DNA of 6,350 nucleotides from an uncultured Duncaniella sp. (lineage in GTDB: Bacteria; Bacteroidota; Bacteroidia; Bacteroidales; Muribaculaceae): positions 1 through 6,350 of the forward strand of contig CAJTMJ010000073.1 in the NCBI GenBank assembly GCA_910577335.1. Reading direction: 5' to 3'. Position 1 is the first letter of the stretch. Every line of letters begins with the position of its first letter. The notes below the pieces were generated by a model. It had not been told where the DNA came from, searched no databases, and saw only the letters and a program-made list of their open reading frames with translations. The translations under genes were made by a program, and so were the position numbers. Positions 1 through 6,273 of this stretch are shown piece after piece.

Positions 1-141
1 GTGCCAGTCCTAATTTTGTTTTGCCTCAAAAAGTTTTATCGGACAGCAATAATTTAATTTACATTTACAGCCTATCCCATTCGGATGCCCCATGGGAAGC
101 ATCCCTACAACAAGTACAAATGCCTTTTTGAAATAGTTTCT

Positions 142-306
142 TTATTGTATATTCTGAATCATGGATTGGTAAAAATATAATCCCACCAGTAACATCACAA
201 TCACAAGTACAATAATCCATATCCCGATCCTTACCAATGTAGGCGGAATCTCACCAAGCAACTTGCGCACCTTCTCCGAACGGAGTTCTATATTGTCATT
301 TCCCAT
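142..306 (-). CDS. Small HlyD-like single-pass membrane anchor protein (54 aa)
   Basis: This 54-residue protein starts at ATG (304-306) and stops at TAA (142-144). Residues 6-13 read IELRSEKV, followed by a basic/proline stretch (RKLLGEIPPTLVRIG). One strongly hydrophobic segment covers about residues 27-46 (IGIWIIVLVIVMLLVGLYFY), leaving only about eight residues beyond it. From memory of the family, the ELRSEKVR-...-PP-...-RIGI motif is the cytoplasmic N-terminus and anchor of HlyD/membrane-fusion adaptors encoded beside peptidase-ABC exporters in Bacteroidota. Full adaptors continue for several hundred residues with a lipoyl/hairpin and barrel domain, which is absent here. The protein may be a true anchor-only accessory subunit or the stump of a truncated adaptor. 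It lies 129 bp after the transporter gene on the same strand, across a repeat block. It was found by manual translation, and the family motif is the main support. Confidence 0.66.
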   Translation of the reverse strand: MGNDNIELRSEKVRKLLGEIPPTLVRIGIWIIVLVIVMLLVGLYFYQSMIQNIQ

Positions 307-321
307 ATTCATCAATTTAAT

Positions 322-395
322 AATTCTTTGCGAAACAAATCAGCAGCCCCGATAAGTCAATTCTTTGCGGAGCAAAGCGGCAAAGCCGATAAGTC
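322..395. repeat. Tandem 37-bp imperfect repeat with hairpin
   Basis: Two adjacent copies with a 37-bp period (322-358 and 359-395) both begin AATTCTTTGCG and end CGATAAGTC, with about seven differences between them. The second copy contains a perfect 6-bp inverted repeat, CTTTGC-GGA-GCAAAG (363-377); in the first copy the matching arm has decayed. The block lies between the transporter gene and the small anchor gene and codes for nothing visible. It resembles the short palindromic intergenic repeats scattered in Bacteroidales genomes, but that is inference. It has no T-tract on either strand next to the stem, so I do not call it a rho-independent terminator. Confidence 0.7.
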
Positions 396-399
396 CATT

Positions 400-441
400 G
401 TCAACTGTCAATTGTAAATTGTCAATTGTAAATTGTCAATT
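400..441. repeat. 14-bp tandem repeat spanning the transporter stop codon
   Basis: Read on the minus strand, the unit AATTGACAATTTAC occurs twice exactly (441-428 and 427-414). A third copy (413-400) differs at two bases, and traces continue to about 391. The first copy includes the last bases of the transporter gene and its TGA stop (436-438). Each unit contains CAATTG-like half-palindromes. The array abuts the 37-bp tandem repeat, so the whole 322-441 stretch is repeat-derived. Confidence 0.8.
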
Positions 442-2628
442 CCCAAGCTCCAGCTGGTTCCTCACGAGGTTGAAATATGCGCCTTTGGCTGCTATCAGCG
501 ACTCATGTGTGCCGGTCTCGGTGACACGTCCTTTGTCAAGCACCACTATGCTGTCAGCATCACGAACCGTTGACAGGCGGTGAGCCACAACAACCACCGT
601 CCTACCACGGTAGAATCTCGCAAGATTCTCAACTATCACACGTTCATTTTCAGCGTCCAGTGCGTTGGTCGCTTCATCAAGGAAGATAAACTCCGGATTC
701 TTGTACACAGCCCTCGCTATCAGTATCCTCTGTTTCTGCCCCTGACTCAGCCCCACTCCGTCACGACCTATTTTCGTGTCGTAACGCAGTGGCAAGCCCG
801 AAACATAGTCGTGGATATTGGCTATCCGAGCCGCCTCCACCAATCTGCCGGTGTCTATCTCCCCGTCACCCACAGCGATATTGCGGGCTATCGACTCCGA
901 GAATATCACGCCGTCCTGCATCACCACCCCACATCTCTGTCGCCACCATTTCAGGTTGTAGGAGTTGATATTATCTCCGCTGATCAGTATCTCCCCCTGC
1001 TGCACCTTATAGTAGCCGAGCATCAGTTTTATAAGCGTGGTTTTCCCGCTACCCGAAGCCCCGACTATGGCGGTCATCTTCCCCTCCGGGATGTGTATGT
1101 TGATATCGTCGATAGTCCATTTCATGGCGTGCGGGTCATACTTGAACCCAACATTTCTCAACTCTATCTCCCTTGCACCCCCCATCGCTTTCAGGCGGTT
1201 GGAATCGGTCTCCTCGTTGGCTCCGCAATGTATCTCGTTGATACGTTCGAGCGAGATTCTGACATCCTGTATGGCATACAGGAAGCTCATCAGCTGCTCC
1301 ACGGGCGAGTTGAGCTGACCCACTATATACTGGATGGCGAGCATAGCACCCAGTGTTATCTGACCGTTGATCACAGCCGTGGCAGCGAGCACCGTTATGA
1401 GAATGTTCTTTATCTCGTTGATGAAGATGCTCCCAGCCTCCTGCGTCTGTTGCAATTTCAGGCTCTTCATCTCCACGTCAAACAGGTCAGCCTGAGCGTC
1501 CTCCCACTCCCATCTGCGTCTGCGCTCGCAGTCCTGCAGCTTTATTTCCTGCATGGTGGTGATGAACTCGTAGGTCTTGTTGTGGTTGACTGCCTGACGC
1601 TCAAACAGCTCGTAGTCGAGCACCTTGCGCCTGCGCAGGAATGAGGCTATCCACAGTCCGTAAATCACACTGCCAGCCACAAACACAGCGAATATCAGCC
1701 GGTCGTATACCAGCAGCACGACCCCGAACACCACAAAACTGAGCATCGTAAAGGCTATCCCGAGGGTCTTCTGCGTCAGGAATTGCTGCACCCTCGAGTG
1801 GTCACCCATACGCTGCATAAGGTCACCCATAAGCTTGGTGTCGAAGAACGACATCGGCAGCTTGAGCAGCTTAATGAAAAAGTCGCTCACAAGCGAGATG
1901 TTTATCCTCATTGAGATATGCAGCAGGAGCCATCGACGTATAAAATCGGTGGCGGTGCGCCCTGCCACTATCATCAGCTCGCCCAAAAGTATAAGCCATA
2001 TAAACCCTATGTCGCCATTTTTGATACCTGTATCGACTATCGCCTGAGTAAGGAACGGCATTATGAGTTGCAGCACACAACCCAATGCCAACCCCGCAAT
2101 TATCTGGGCGAAATACTTCCGATATTGCCTTATGTAGCCATACAGGAAGCGGAATGAACGCTTTTCACCTCCGTTTTCAGCCATATTAACGGTGCCGAAT
2201 TTCTCATTAGGCTCAAAAAACATCGCTATCCCCTTGTCCTCGCCATTGGTGCATGTGCTGAGCCAATGACTCTCAAATTCTTTTCGGTTATACCTTATCT
2301 TACCCTTACCGGGGTCAGCGACATAAAACTTCTTCCCATTTTTCACCTTGTAAAGCACCACAAAGTGATTCTGATTCCAATGCAGAATGCATGGCATAGG
2401 CAAACCGGCAAGGGCATCAACCGCCACACGCCCTCCGGTCGATGACAGCCCCACTTTTTCGCTTGCGTCGGCTATAGCTTTGAGCGACACCCCTTCAGTG
2501 GTGGCAAAGCATATTTCCTTAAGAGTATCGACAGTGTATCTGCGCCCAAACCAGCCGCAAATCATAGCCAAGGACGCTATGCCACATTGCATAGCATCCT
2601 TTTGGCGTATGAGTCGTAGGATTTTCAA
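436..2628 (-). CDS. C39 peptidase-containing ABC exporter (PCAT), 730 aa
   Basis: This inner-membrane exporter would cleave a leader peptide from a secreted peptide and pump out the core. Residues 1-140 form a C39 protease. It has Gln9 as the likely oxyanion residue, Cys15 (QKDAMQCG), His88 in HWNQNHFVVL and Asp105 in VADPGKG, so the triad is complete. Residues about 160-460 are the ABC transmembrane domain with several hydrophobic helices (for example 173-195, 207-225, 288-330 and 405-421). The ATPase has Walker A GASGSGKT (523-530), Q-loop Gln571, signature LSQGQ (627-631), Walker B FIFLDEA (647-653, Glu652) and H-loop His683. The length fits the family, and no lesion is visible. The start is TTG (2626-2628). 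The next in-frame ATG is Met13, which would remove Gln9, so TTG is preferred. The gene follows the barrel gene by 29 bp and is probably cotranscribed with it. The precise substrate is unknown. Confidence 0.95.
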   Translation of the reverse strand: MKILRLIRQKDAMQCGIASLAMICGWFGRRYTVDTLKEICFATTEGVSLKAIADASEKVGLSSTGGRVAVDALAGLPMPCILHWNQNHFVVLYKVKNGKKFYVADPGKGKIRYNRKEFESHWLSTCTNGEDKGIAMFFEPNEKFGTVNMAENGGEKRSFRFLYGYIRQYRKYFAQIIAGLALGCVLQLIMPFLTQAIVDTGIKNGDIGFIWLILLGELMIVAGRTATDFIRRWLLLHISMRINISLVSDFFIKLLKLPMSFFDTKLMGDLMQRMGDHSRVQQFLTQKTLGIAFTMLSFVVFGVVLLVYDRLIFAVFVAGSVIYGLWIASFLRRRKVLDYELFERQAVNHNKTYEFITTMQEIKLQDCERRRRWEWEDAQADLFDVEMKSLKLQQTQEAGSIFINEIKNILITVLAATAVINGQITLGAMLAIQYIVGQLNSPVEQLMSFLYAIQDVRISLERINEIHCGANEETDSNRLKAMGGAREIELRNVGFKYDPHAMKWTIDDINIHIPEGKMTAIVGASGSGKTTLIKLMLGYYKVQQGEILISGDNINSYNLKWWRQRCGVVMQDGVIFSESIARNIAVGDGEIDTGRLVEAARIANIHDYVSGLPLRYDTKIGRDGVGLSQGQKQRILIARAVYKNPEFIFLDEATNALDAENERVIVENLARFYRGRTVVVVAHRLSTVRDADSIVVLDKGRVTETGTHESLIAAKGAYFNLVRNQLELGN

Positions 2629-2657
2629 TTGATTTATTTTGAGATTAAGCGTATTCT

Positions 2658-4838
2658 TTATTTTTCCTGCTCAAGATTCATTGAGTTGGAGAGCTTGCGG
2701 GCTTTCTCGTTGCCGAATGCCACACGTATGTTGAGGGAAACCATGCTGTTTCTTATCCTTGGATCGTAGGCATAATGCGACTGGAATCCCGGAATGTCAA
2801 TAGTGGTGGTGTTAAGCCTATGCCCCATGCGTACTGGGAACTGCACCGACATTGCAGCCGTCAGACGGTTTTTAAGGAACATTTTCTGGGCTGTCAGCTT
2901 AAGATGGTCAATCGGTTGCTTGTTGATTCCCTGAAGCAACGGCTCATTCTGTTGTCCGAAATAATAATTTCCCACAAGTGCCAGTCCTGACGGACGGTGA
3001 AAATAGCTCAGCTCTGTTTCCAAATACCAAACCTTTCCCTTGCGTGTGCCGAGGTCGGCATACTCGCGGCTCTTACGCTGATGGAAGGCACGGAAAGTCC
3101 AACGCATATTATGAGGCAGATTGAAATTACCCTCCAGTCCGAGGTACCAGTGGTGAAACTTGCCGTTGACACGAGTCCGCATTACACCGTCATCAAACAC
3201 GGTGTAATATGTTGACCGCTCGTGACGGTTGGCGACCCATATATAATGGAGACGCAGTTTTCCCTTGTAGTCAAGCATACTTGTGATATACTGTAATATC
3301 GACGAGCGCAGATTGGGATTTCCCTGACTCCACATATAATCTCCGGTCTGGACAACATTGGGCGACAGATGGTCGAGCACCGGATATTGTACCTCACTGT
3401 AATAAGTTCCGTTTATCCACCAGTCCTTATGGAATTTCCAAAAGCCATAGAAATAAGGCACGGGATTGATGTGTGTCTGCTTGGACTTCTCGTCATAACG
3501 GTGCTGGGTCTGTTTAATGGCATACAAAGTTCCTCCCGCCACAAACTGTAGCTCGTTTTTCGGACGCCATGAGAACCGCAGATTCGTGAGATTACGAATT
3601 TCATCGGAAGAAAAGAAATCAGAGGTGGCATCAGGGTACTTTTGTCTATAATTTCGCCAGGTGGTACGGTTGGTGTACTGCATGAACACATTATCACTGA
3701 ATTTTTGTCCACCACCGAGGAACAGAGAAAGATAGTTTTTCTTGCCCTTGACATCCGATTGCGACGAAAGAGTGTTATCCTGAGAAAAACGACTATTTTC
3801 CGTGACCTTATAAAAATCGTATGTCAAATCGGATTCAAAGTATGAACTGGATGAATAATCGCCCTCATAATAAATTTTTGCTGAATATTGGTCATTATTG
3901 TACCTGTCATTGAAATAATCCACACGCTGCGATTTACTCTCCGGCGTGATTTCAGTCACATGGTCAACACGGTTACTACGGAAACCTCCGGTTTTAGAAC
4001 TTACTTCGAAAGTCAGTTTGTTCTTCTGATCTATGCGGTAGCGTGCTGCGCCAAACAGATTAGTATTTTTGCCATGCATTCTCGTGTTGGGGTCTTTCCA
4101 GTTTGCCACAGGGGTTTCCTCAGTTATTTTGTCGAGAATGGTACGCTTGAATGACGAAGCCATATACGAACGGTCACCATTGGTATCCGCCGAAAAGTTA
4201 AAGTCCCATTTATTTAATGAATAAATGAAGTTTACCGAGCCTGAACCATTTGCAGGGTGTGGAGTGCGCATTCCGGCTGCGCCGTATGCCCGGGCTGAGA
4301 TATCCCATCCCTCATAGTCCTCCTTAAGTACGAGGTTGACGAGCACCGGCACATTTGAAAACTTACCAGCCGGATAACGTTGTATCTCCACCGTGCGGAT
4401 TCTCTTCGGGTTGATGGAGCGGGCAAACTCCGGTGCAACCTCCTGTCCGTTTACCAATATCATCACATCCTTGTCCAAACCCACATTAACAGTCTCGGAA
4501 GTAAGATCCACTGTAATGCCCGGCACATTATTAAGCATCTGCGATGCGCTGATGGTACCTTTGCGCATTTCGTTGGTCACAAGAAACGATTCTGTCCCGG
4601 CATTCATCTGCCGTTGTTCGGCTGTAACGGTCACGGTGCCTAATTCTATCTTATCGGCTGCACGTTCGAGCGAGTCAAGATTCACGCCGTTAATACGAGC
4701 CTTCACGGTGTCGGGCTGCGCTTTGGTCACAGTGTCGGTAAGCTCCGCAAACGATGCGGCACTTCCAGTCAATGAAAAAGCGGCAAAGCATAGTGATATA
4801 AGCATGATTTTTGCCGTATGGATACTGGTTTGATTCAT
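2658..4838 (-). CDS. TonB-dependent-receptor-like outer membrane beta-barrel protein, 726 aa
   Basis: A signal peptide covers about residues 1-30, with a basic start, the hydrophobic stretch IMLISLCFAAFSLTG and small residues at the likely cut site. Residues 64-73 (IELGTVTVTA) look like a TonB-box region. A plug domain follows at about 80-172, with ILVNGQEV (127-134), RIRTVEIQRYPAGKF (146-160) and VLVNLVLK (165-172). The rest, to about residue 709, alternates aromatic/polar strands and turns typical of a large barrel, ending in VSLNIRVAFG, with a 17-residue polar tail. It best fits the OMP_b-brl_3 outer membrane family of Bacteroidota. Many relatives carry an N-terminal carboxypeptidase-regulatory-like domain, and here there is only a short linker. 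The gene has its own promoter and leader upstream and lies 29 bp before the peptidase-transporter, so it probably belongs to the same pathway. Import of a ligand, uptake of the product, or help in its release are all possible. Confidence 0.9.
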   Translation of the reverse strand: MNQTSIHTAKIMLISLCFAAFSLTGSAASFAELTDTVTKAQPDTVKARINGVNLDSLERAADKIELGTVTVTAEQRQMNAGTESFLVTNEMRKGTISASQMLNNVPGITVDLTSETVNVGLDKDVMILVNGQEVAPEFARSINPKRIRTVEIQRYPAGKFSNVPVLVNLVLKEDYEGWDISARAYGAAGMRTPHPANGSGSVNFIYSLNKWDFNFSADTNGDRSYMASSFKRTILDKITEETPVANWKDPNTRMHGKNTNLFGAARYRIDQKNKLTFEVSSKTGGFRSNRVDHVTEITPESKSQRVDYFNDRYNNDQYSAKIYYEGDYSSSSYFESDLTYDFYKVTENSRFSQDNTLSSQSDVKGKKNYLSLFLGGGQKFSDNVFMQYTNRTTWRNYRQKYPDATSDFFSSDEIRNLTNLRFSWRPKNELQFVAGGTLYAIKQTQHRYDEKSKQTHINPVPYFYGFWKFHKDWWINGTYYSEVQYPVLDHLSPNVVQTGDYMWSQGNPNLRSSILQYITSMLDYKGKLRLHYIWVANRHERSTYYTVFDDGVMRTRVNGKFHHWYLGLEGNFNLPHNMRWTFRAFHQRKSREYADLGTRKGKVWYLETELSYFHRPSGLALVGNYYFGQQNEPLLQGINKQPIDHLKLTAQKMFLKNRLTAAMSVQFPVRMGHRLNTTTIDIPGFQSHYAYDPRIRNSMVSLNIRVAFGNEKARKLSNSMNLEQEK

Positions 4839-4863
4839 AAATAGTTTGTATTATGTTAACTGA

Positions 4864-4890
4864 TTAATGATTGGGTAGGGCTGTATACAT
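4864..4890 (-). CDS. Possible leader peptide (8 aa, MYTALPNH)
   Basis: An ATG at 4888-4890 opens an eight-codon frame ending in TAA at 4864-4866. An AGGAG motif (4898-4902) sits seven bases before it, an ideal Shine-Dalgarno spacing that none of the larger genes here shows. It lies in the leader of the barrel gene, ends 25 bases before that gene's start, and its first codons overlap the palindrome at 4877-4894. It could be a regulatory upstream frame or chance. Coding evidence is only the ribosome-site spacing. Confidence 0.22.
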   Translation of the reverse strand: MYTALPNH

Positions 4891-4894
4891 CCCT
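4877..4894. promoter_or_regulatory. Imperfect palindrome in the leader, possible operator or hairpin
   Basis: The sequence AGGGCTGTATACATCCCT is an 18-bp inverted repeat with one mismatched pair (4881/4890) around the perfect centre TGTATACA (4882-4889). It is roughly 35-55 bases downstream of the predicted start of transcription for the barrel gene. That position suits a repressor site or an RNA hairpin. A perfect TGTATACA core can also arise by chance in AT-rich DNA, so function is unproven. Confidence 0.35.
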
Positions 4895-4902
4895 TAGCTC
4901 CT

Positions 4903-4916
4903 ATAACAGATAACAG
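4903..4916. repeat. Tandem heptamer ATAACAG x2
   Basis: Two exact head-to-tail copies of ATAACAG (CTGTTAT on the transcribed minus strand) lie in the leader between the predicted start of transcription and the possible leader-peptide ribosome site. A 7-bp direct repeat less than one helical turn apart could be paired half-sites or a slippage product. No regulator can be named. Confidence 0.4.
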
Positions 4917-4936
4917 AGCCTTTATATTATAGACAT

Positions 4937-4967
4937 CAAAATTAGTGAAATGTTACAGAATATCAAA
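4937..4967 (-). promoter_or_regulatory. Bacteroidetes-type promoter for the barrel/transporter genes
   Basis: On the minus strand, TTTG (4967-4964) and TAATTTTG (4944-4937) are separated by 19 bases. This matches the known Bacteroidetes primary sigma factor consensus, TTTG, 19-21 bp, TAnnTTTG. Transcription would start near 4930-4933, giving a leader of about 90-95 bases before the barrel-gene ATG. The -33 element overlaps the stop codon of the radical SAM gene, so the barrel and transporter genes can be expressed separately from the maturase. A manual scan of the minus strand for TAnnTTTG found no other convincing site. Confidence 0.65.
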
Positions 4968-6273
4968 CTGTTTTTTGTTTTTTTAAAGCTTGATTGTGGA
5001 TGACTCGCCAGCAGTAGTCCTGTATATGATGTTCCAAATAACTGTAATCGCCATTATGTATGCATGTGACTTCACCATTTTCTTTTATCATGCTATCCCT
5101 CTTCGAAGGACATCCATTCAGGCATATCGGGAAATACACACAATCCGAACATACACAGCCGTCCGCCAAAAGATCATGGTCCTCAAACAACGGTTTTTCT
5201 CGCCATCGGATATGTCCAGTTTCATCTATGACACCTCTTAGATGTTTCATGTCAATCTGATCGCATTTTTCCACTTCTGCTGTATAATATATTGCATTAT
5301 AGTGCTTTTTCTCAACATAACAAAACGAAAATATACTCTCAGTGTTAAGGCTGAAACCGGCATCTACAAAACTCTTCTGAATCCGTTTCAGATTCTCCAT
5401 ATCGATCGTCTTTTCATCGACTTGCCAAACTTTTTGGAGATCAACATTTACCCGACTTCTAAACTTCTGCGGAATAGCCTTGCATAGATCCTTGACTACT
5501 GCATCATCCTTGATTGTGGCAGGAGTATAATTGAACCGTAAGTTTAATCGGGCATCTGGATAATAATGCATTAAATTATTCAGATTTTCCATGAGTAATC
5601 TGTAGGCTGACGGATTGATAGAGTCATACTTAGTCTTATCATGCATTTCCGCATTGCCGTCTATGGTAATCTGAAATACGTCTATGTGGCATTCTGAGAG
5701 TTTTTTAATAATTTCTTTGGAAAGTAATGCACCATTAGTGGTAATCCCCCCTCTGAATCTTATCCCATGCTCCATGCAAAACCCGTACATCTCTTTGGAA
5801 ACGCTCTCAATTATATCCGGTTGGGTAAGGGGTTCTCCCCCAAACCAAGCCAACACGTATGATTCCATCTTATTTTCTATAAGATATGTTTTCAGATGCT
5901 TGACTATCAATGCAATTTTTTCAGGGTCTATTTTTAAAGGCTGATGATTCTGTTTACAATACCAACAATTATAGTTACATTCAAATGTCGGGAGAATAAT
6001 GGATTTGTATTCCTTTTGGTTTATGTAGCCATTCCGTGCATCACGTAACAATTTATGTTCGTCAATAGAATCATCAATAACAAGTCCTATACCTTCAAAA
6101 TCCCGAATAACAGCCGTATGTGTGTCTAAATAATCATCAGGTGCATTCAGAATTGCCTCATAGGAATCAAGCTTATCATTGGGGACAATTAAAAAGCCTT
6201 TTGTCATTCCAGAAAAAATGACATGATGATTGAAGTCAAACGGCACAAGGTAAATATATCTGCTTGGTTTCAT
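4963..6273 (-). CDS. Radical SAM/SPASM peptide maturase, 436 aa
   Basis: This is a cytoplasmic radical SAM enzyme, expected to use S-adenosylmethionine and iron-sulfur clusters to modify a ribosomal peptide. Residues 92-106 hold the SAM cluster motif CNYNCWYC (Cys99, Cys103, Cys106), and WFGGEP follows at 143-148. The C-terminal SPASM domain shows Cys318 and Cys337, then C-x2-C-x5-C-x3-C (Cys375, 378, 384, 388), then Cys404 and Cys421, enough ligands for two auxiliary clusters. The N-terminal ~90 residues (RYIYLVPFDF..., GMTKGFLIV) resemble the substrate-handling region of Bacteroidales maturases. The ATG at 6271-6273 is the best start, but the frame stays open to the window edge with no stop, and no clear ribosome site is seen. 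The gene is visibly more AT-rich than the transporter gene. The reaction type (thioether, C-C crosslink, epimerisation or other) cannot be told. Confidence 0.93.
   Translation of the reverse strand: MKPSRYIYLVPFDFNHHVIFSGMTKGFLIVPNDKLDSYEAILNAPDDYLDTHTAVIRDFEGIGLVIDDSIDEHKLLRDARNGYINQKEYKSIILPTFECNYNCWYCKQNHQPLKIDPEKIALIVKHLKTYLIENKMESYVLAWFGGEPLTQPDIIESVSKEMYGFCMEHGIRFRGGITTNGALLSKEIIKKLSECHIDVFQITIDGNAEMHDKTKYDSINPSAYRLLMENLNNLMHYYPDARLNLRFNYTPATIKDDAVVKDLCKAIPQKFRSRVNVDLQKVWQVDEKTIDMENLKRIQKSFVDAGFSLNTESIFSFCYVEKKHYNAIYYTAEVEKCDQIDMKHLRGVIDETGHIRWREKPLFEDHDLLADGCVCSDCVYFPICLNGCPSKRDSMIKENGEVTCIHNGDYSYLEHHIQDYCWRVIHNQALKKQKTV

Noticed and set aside
1..141. CRISPR, tRNA or insertion-sequence end at the left edge
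   Set aside because: No repeat-spacer pattern, cloverleaf or terminal inverted repeat is visible there.
363..377. CTTTGC/GCAAAG stem as a terminator of the exporter transcript
   Set aside because: There is no U-tract after the stem in either direction and the stem is part of a tandem repeat.
627..631. LSQGQ in place of LSGGQ in the exporter (residue numbers given as positions)
   Set aside because: The Gln variant is, from memory, common in peptidase-type exporters, and all other ATPase motifs are intact, so it is not a defect.
580..1644. 354-codon plus-strand frame inside the exporter gene
   Set aside because: It is fully antisense to the conserved exporter, has no recognisable domain, and reads as a low-complexity mirror of the exporter codons.
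4393..4833. 146-codon plus-strand frame opposite the barrel gene's N-terminus
   Set aside because: The opposite strand encodes a clear signal peptide and plug domain there; this frame has no family features.
4926..4931. TATAAT on the minus strand as a sigma-70 -10 box
   Set aside because: Bacteroidota primary sigma factors use TAnnTTTG, and a suitable site of that type lies just upstream; no TTGACA-like partner is placed correctly.
4971..4984. A6 and A7 runs at the maturase C-terminus as a possible frameshift site
   Set aside because: The codon phase does not fit a standard slippery heptamer, and the stop is three codons further on with no extended alternative frame worth noting.
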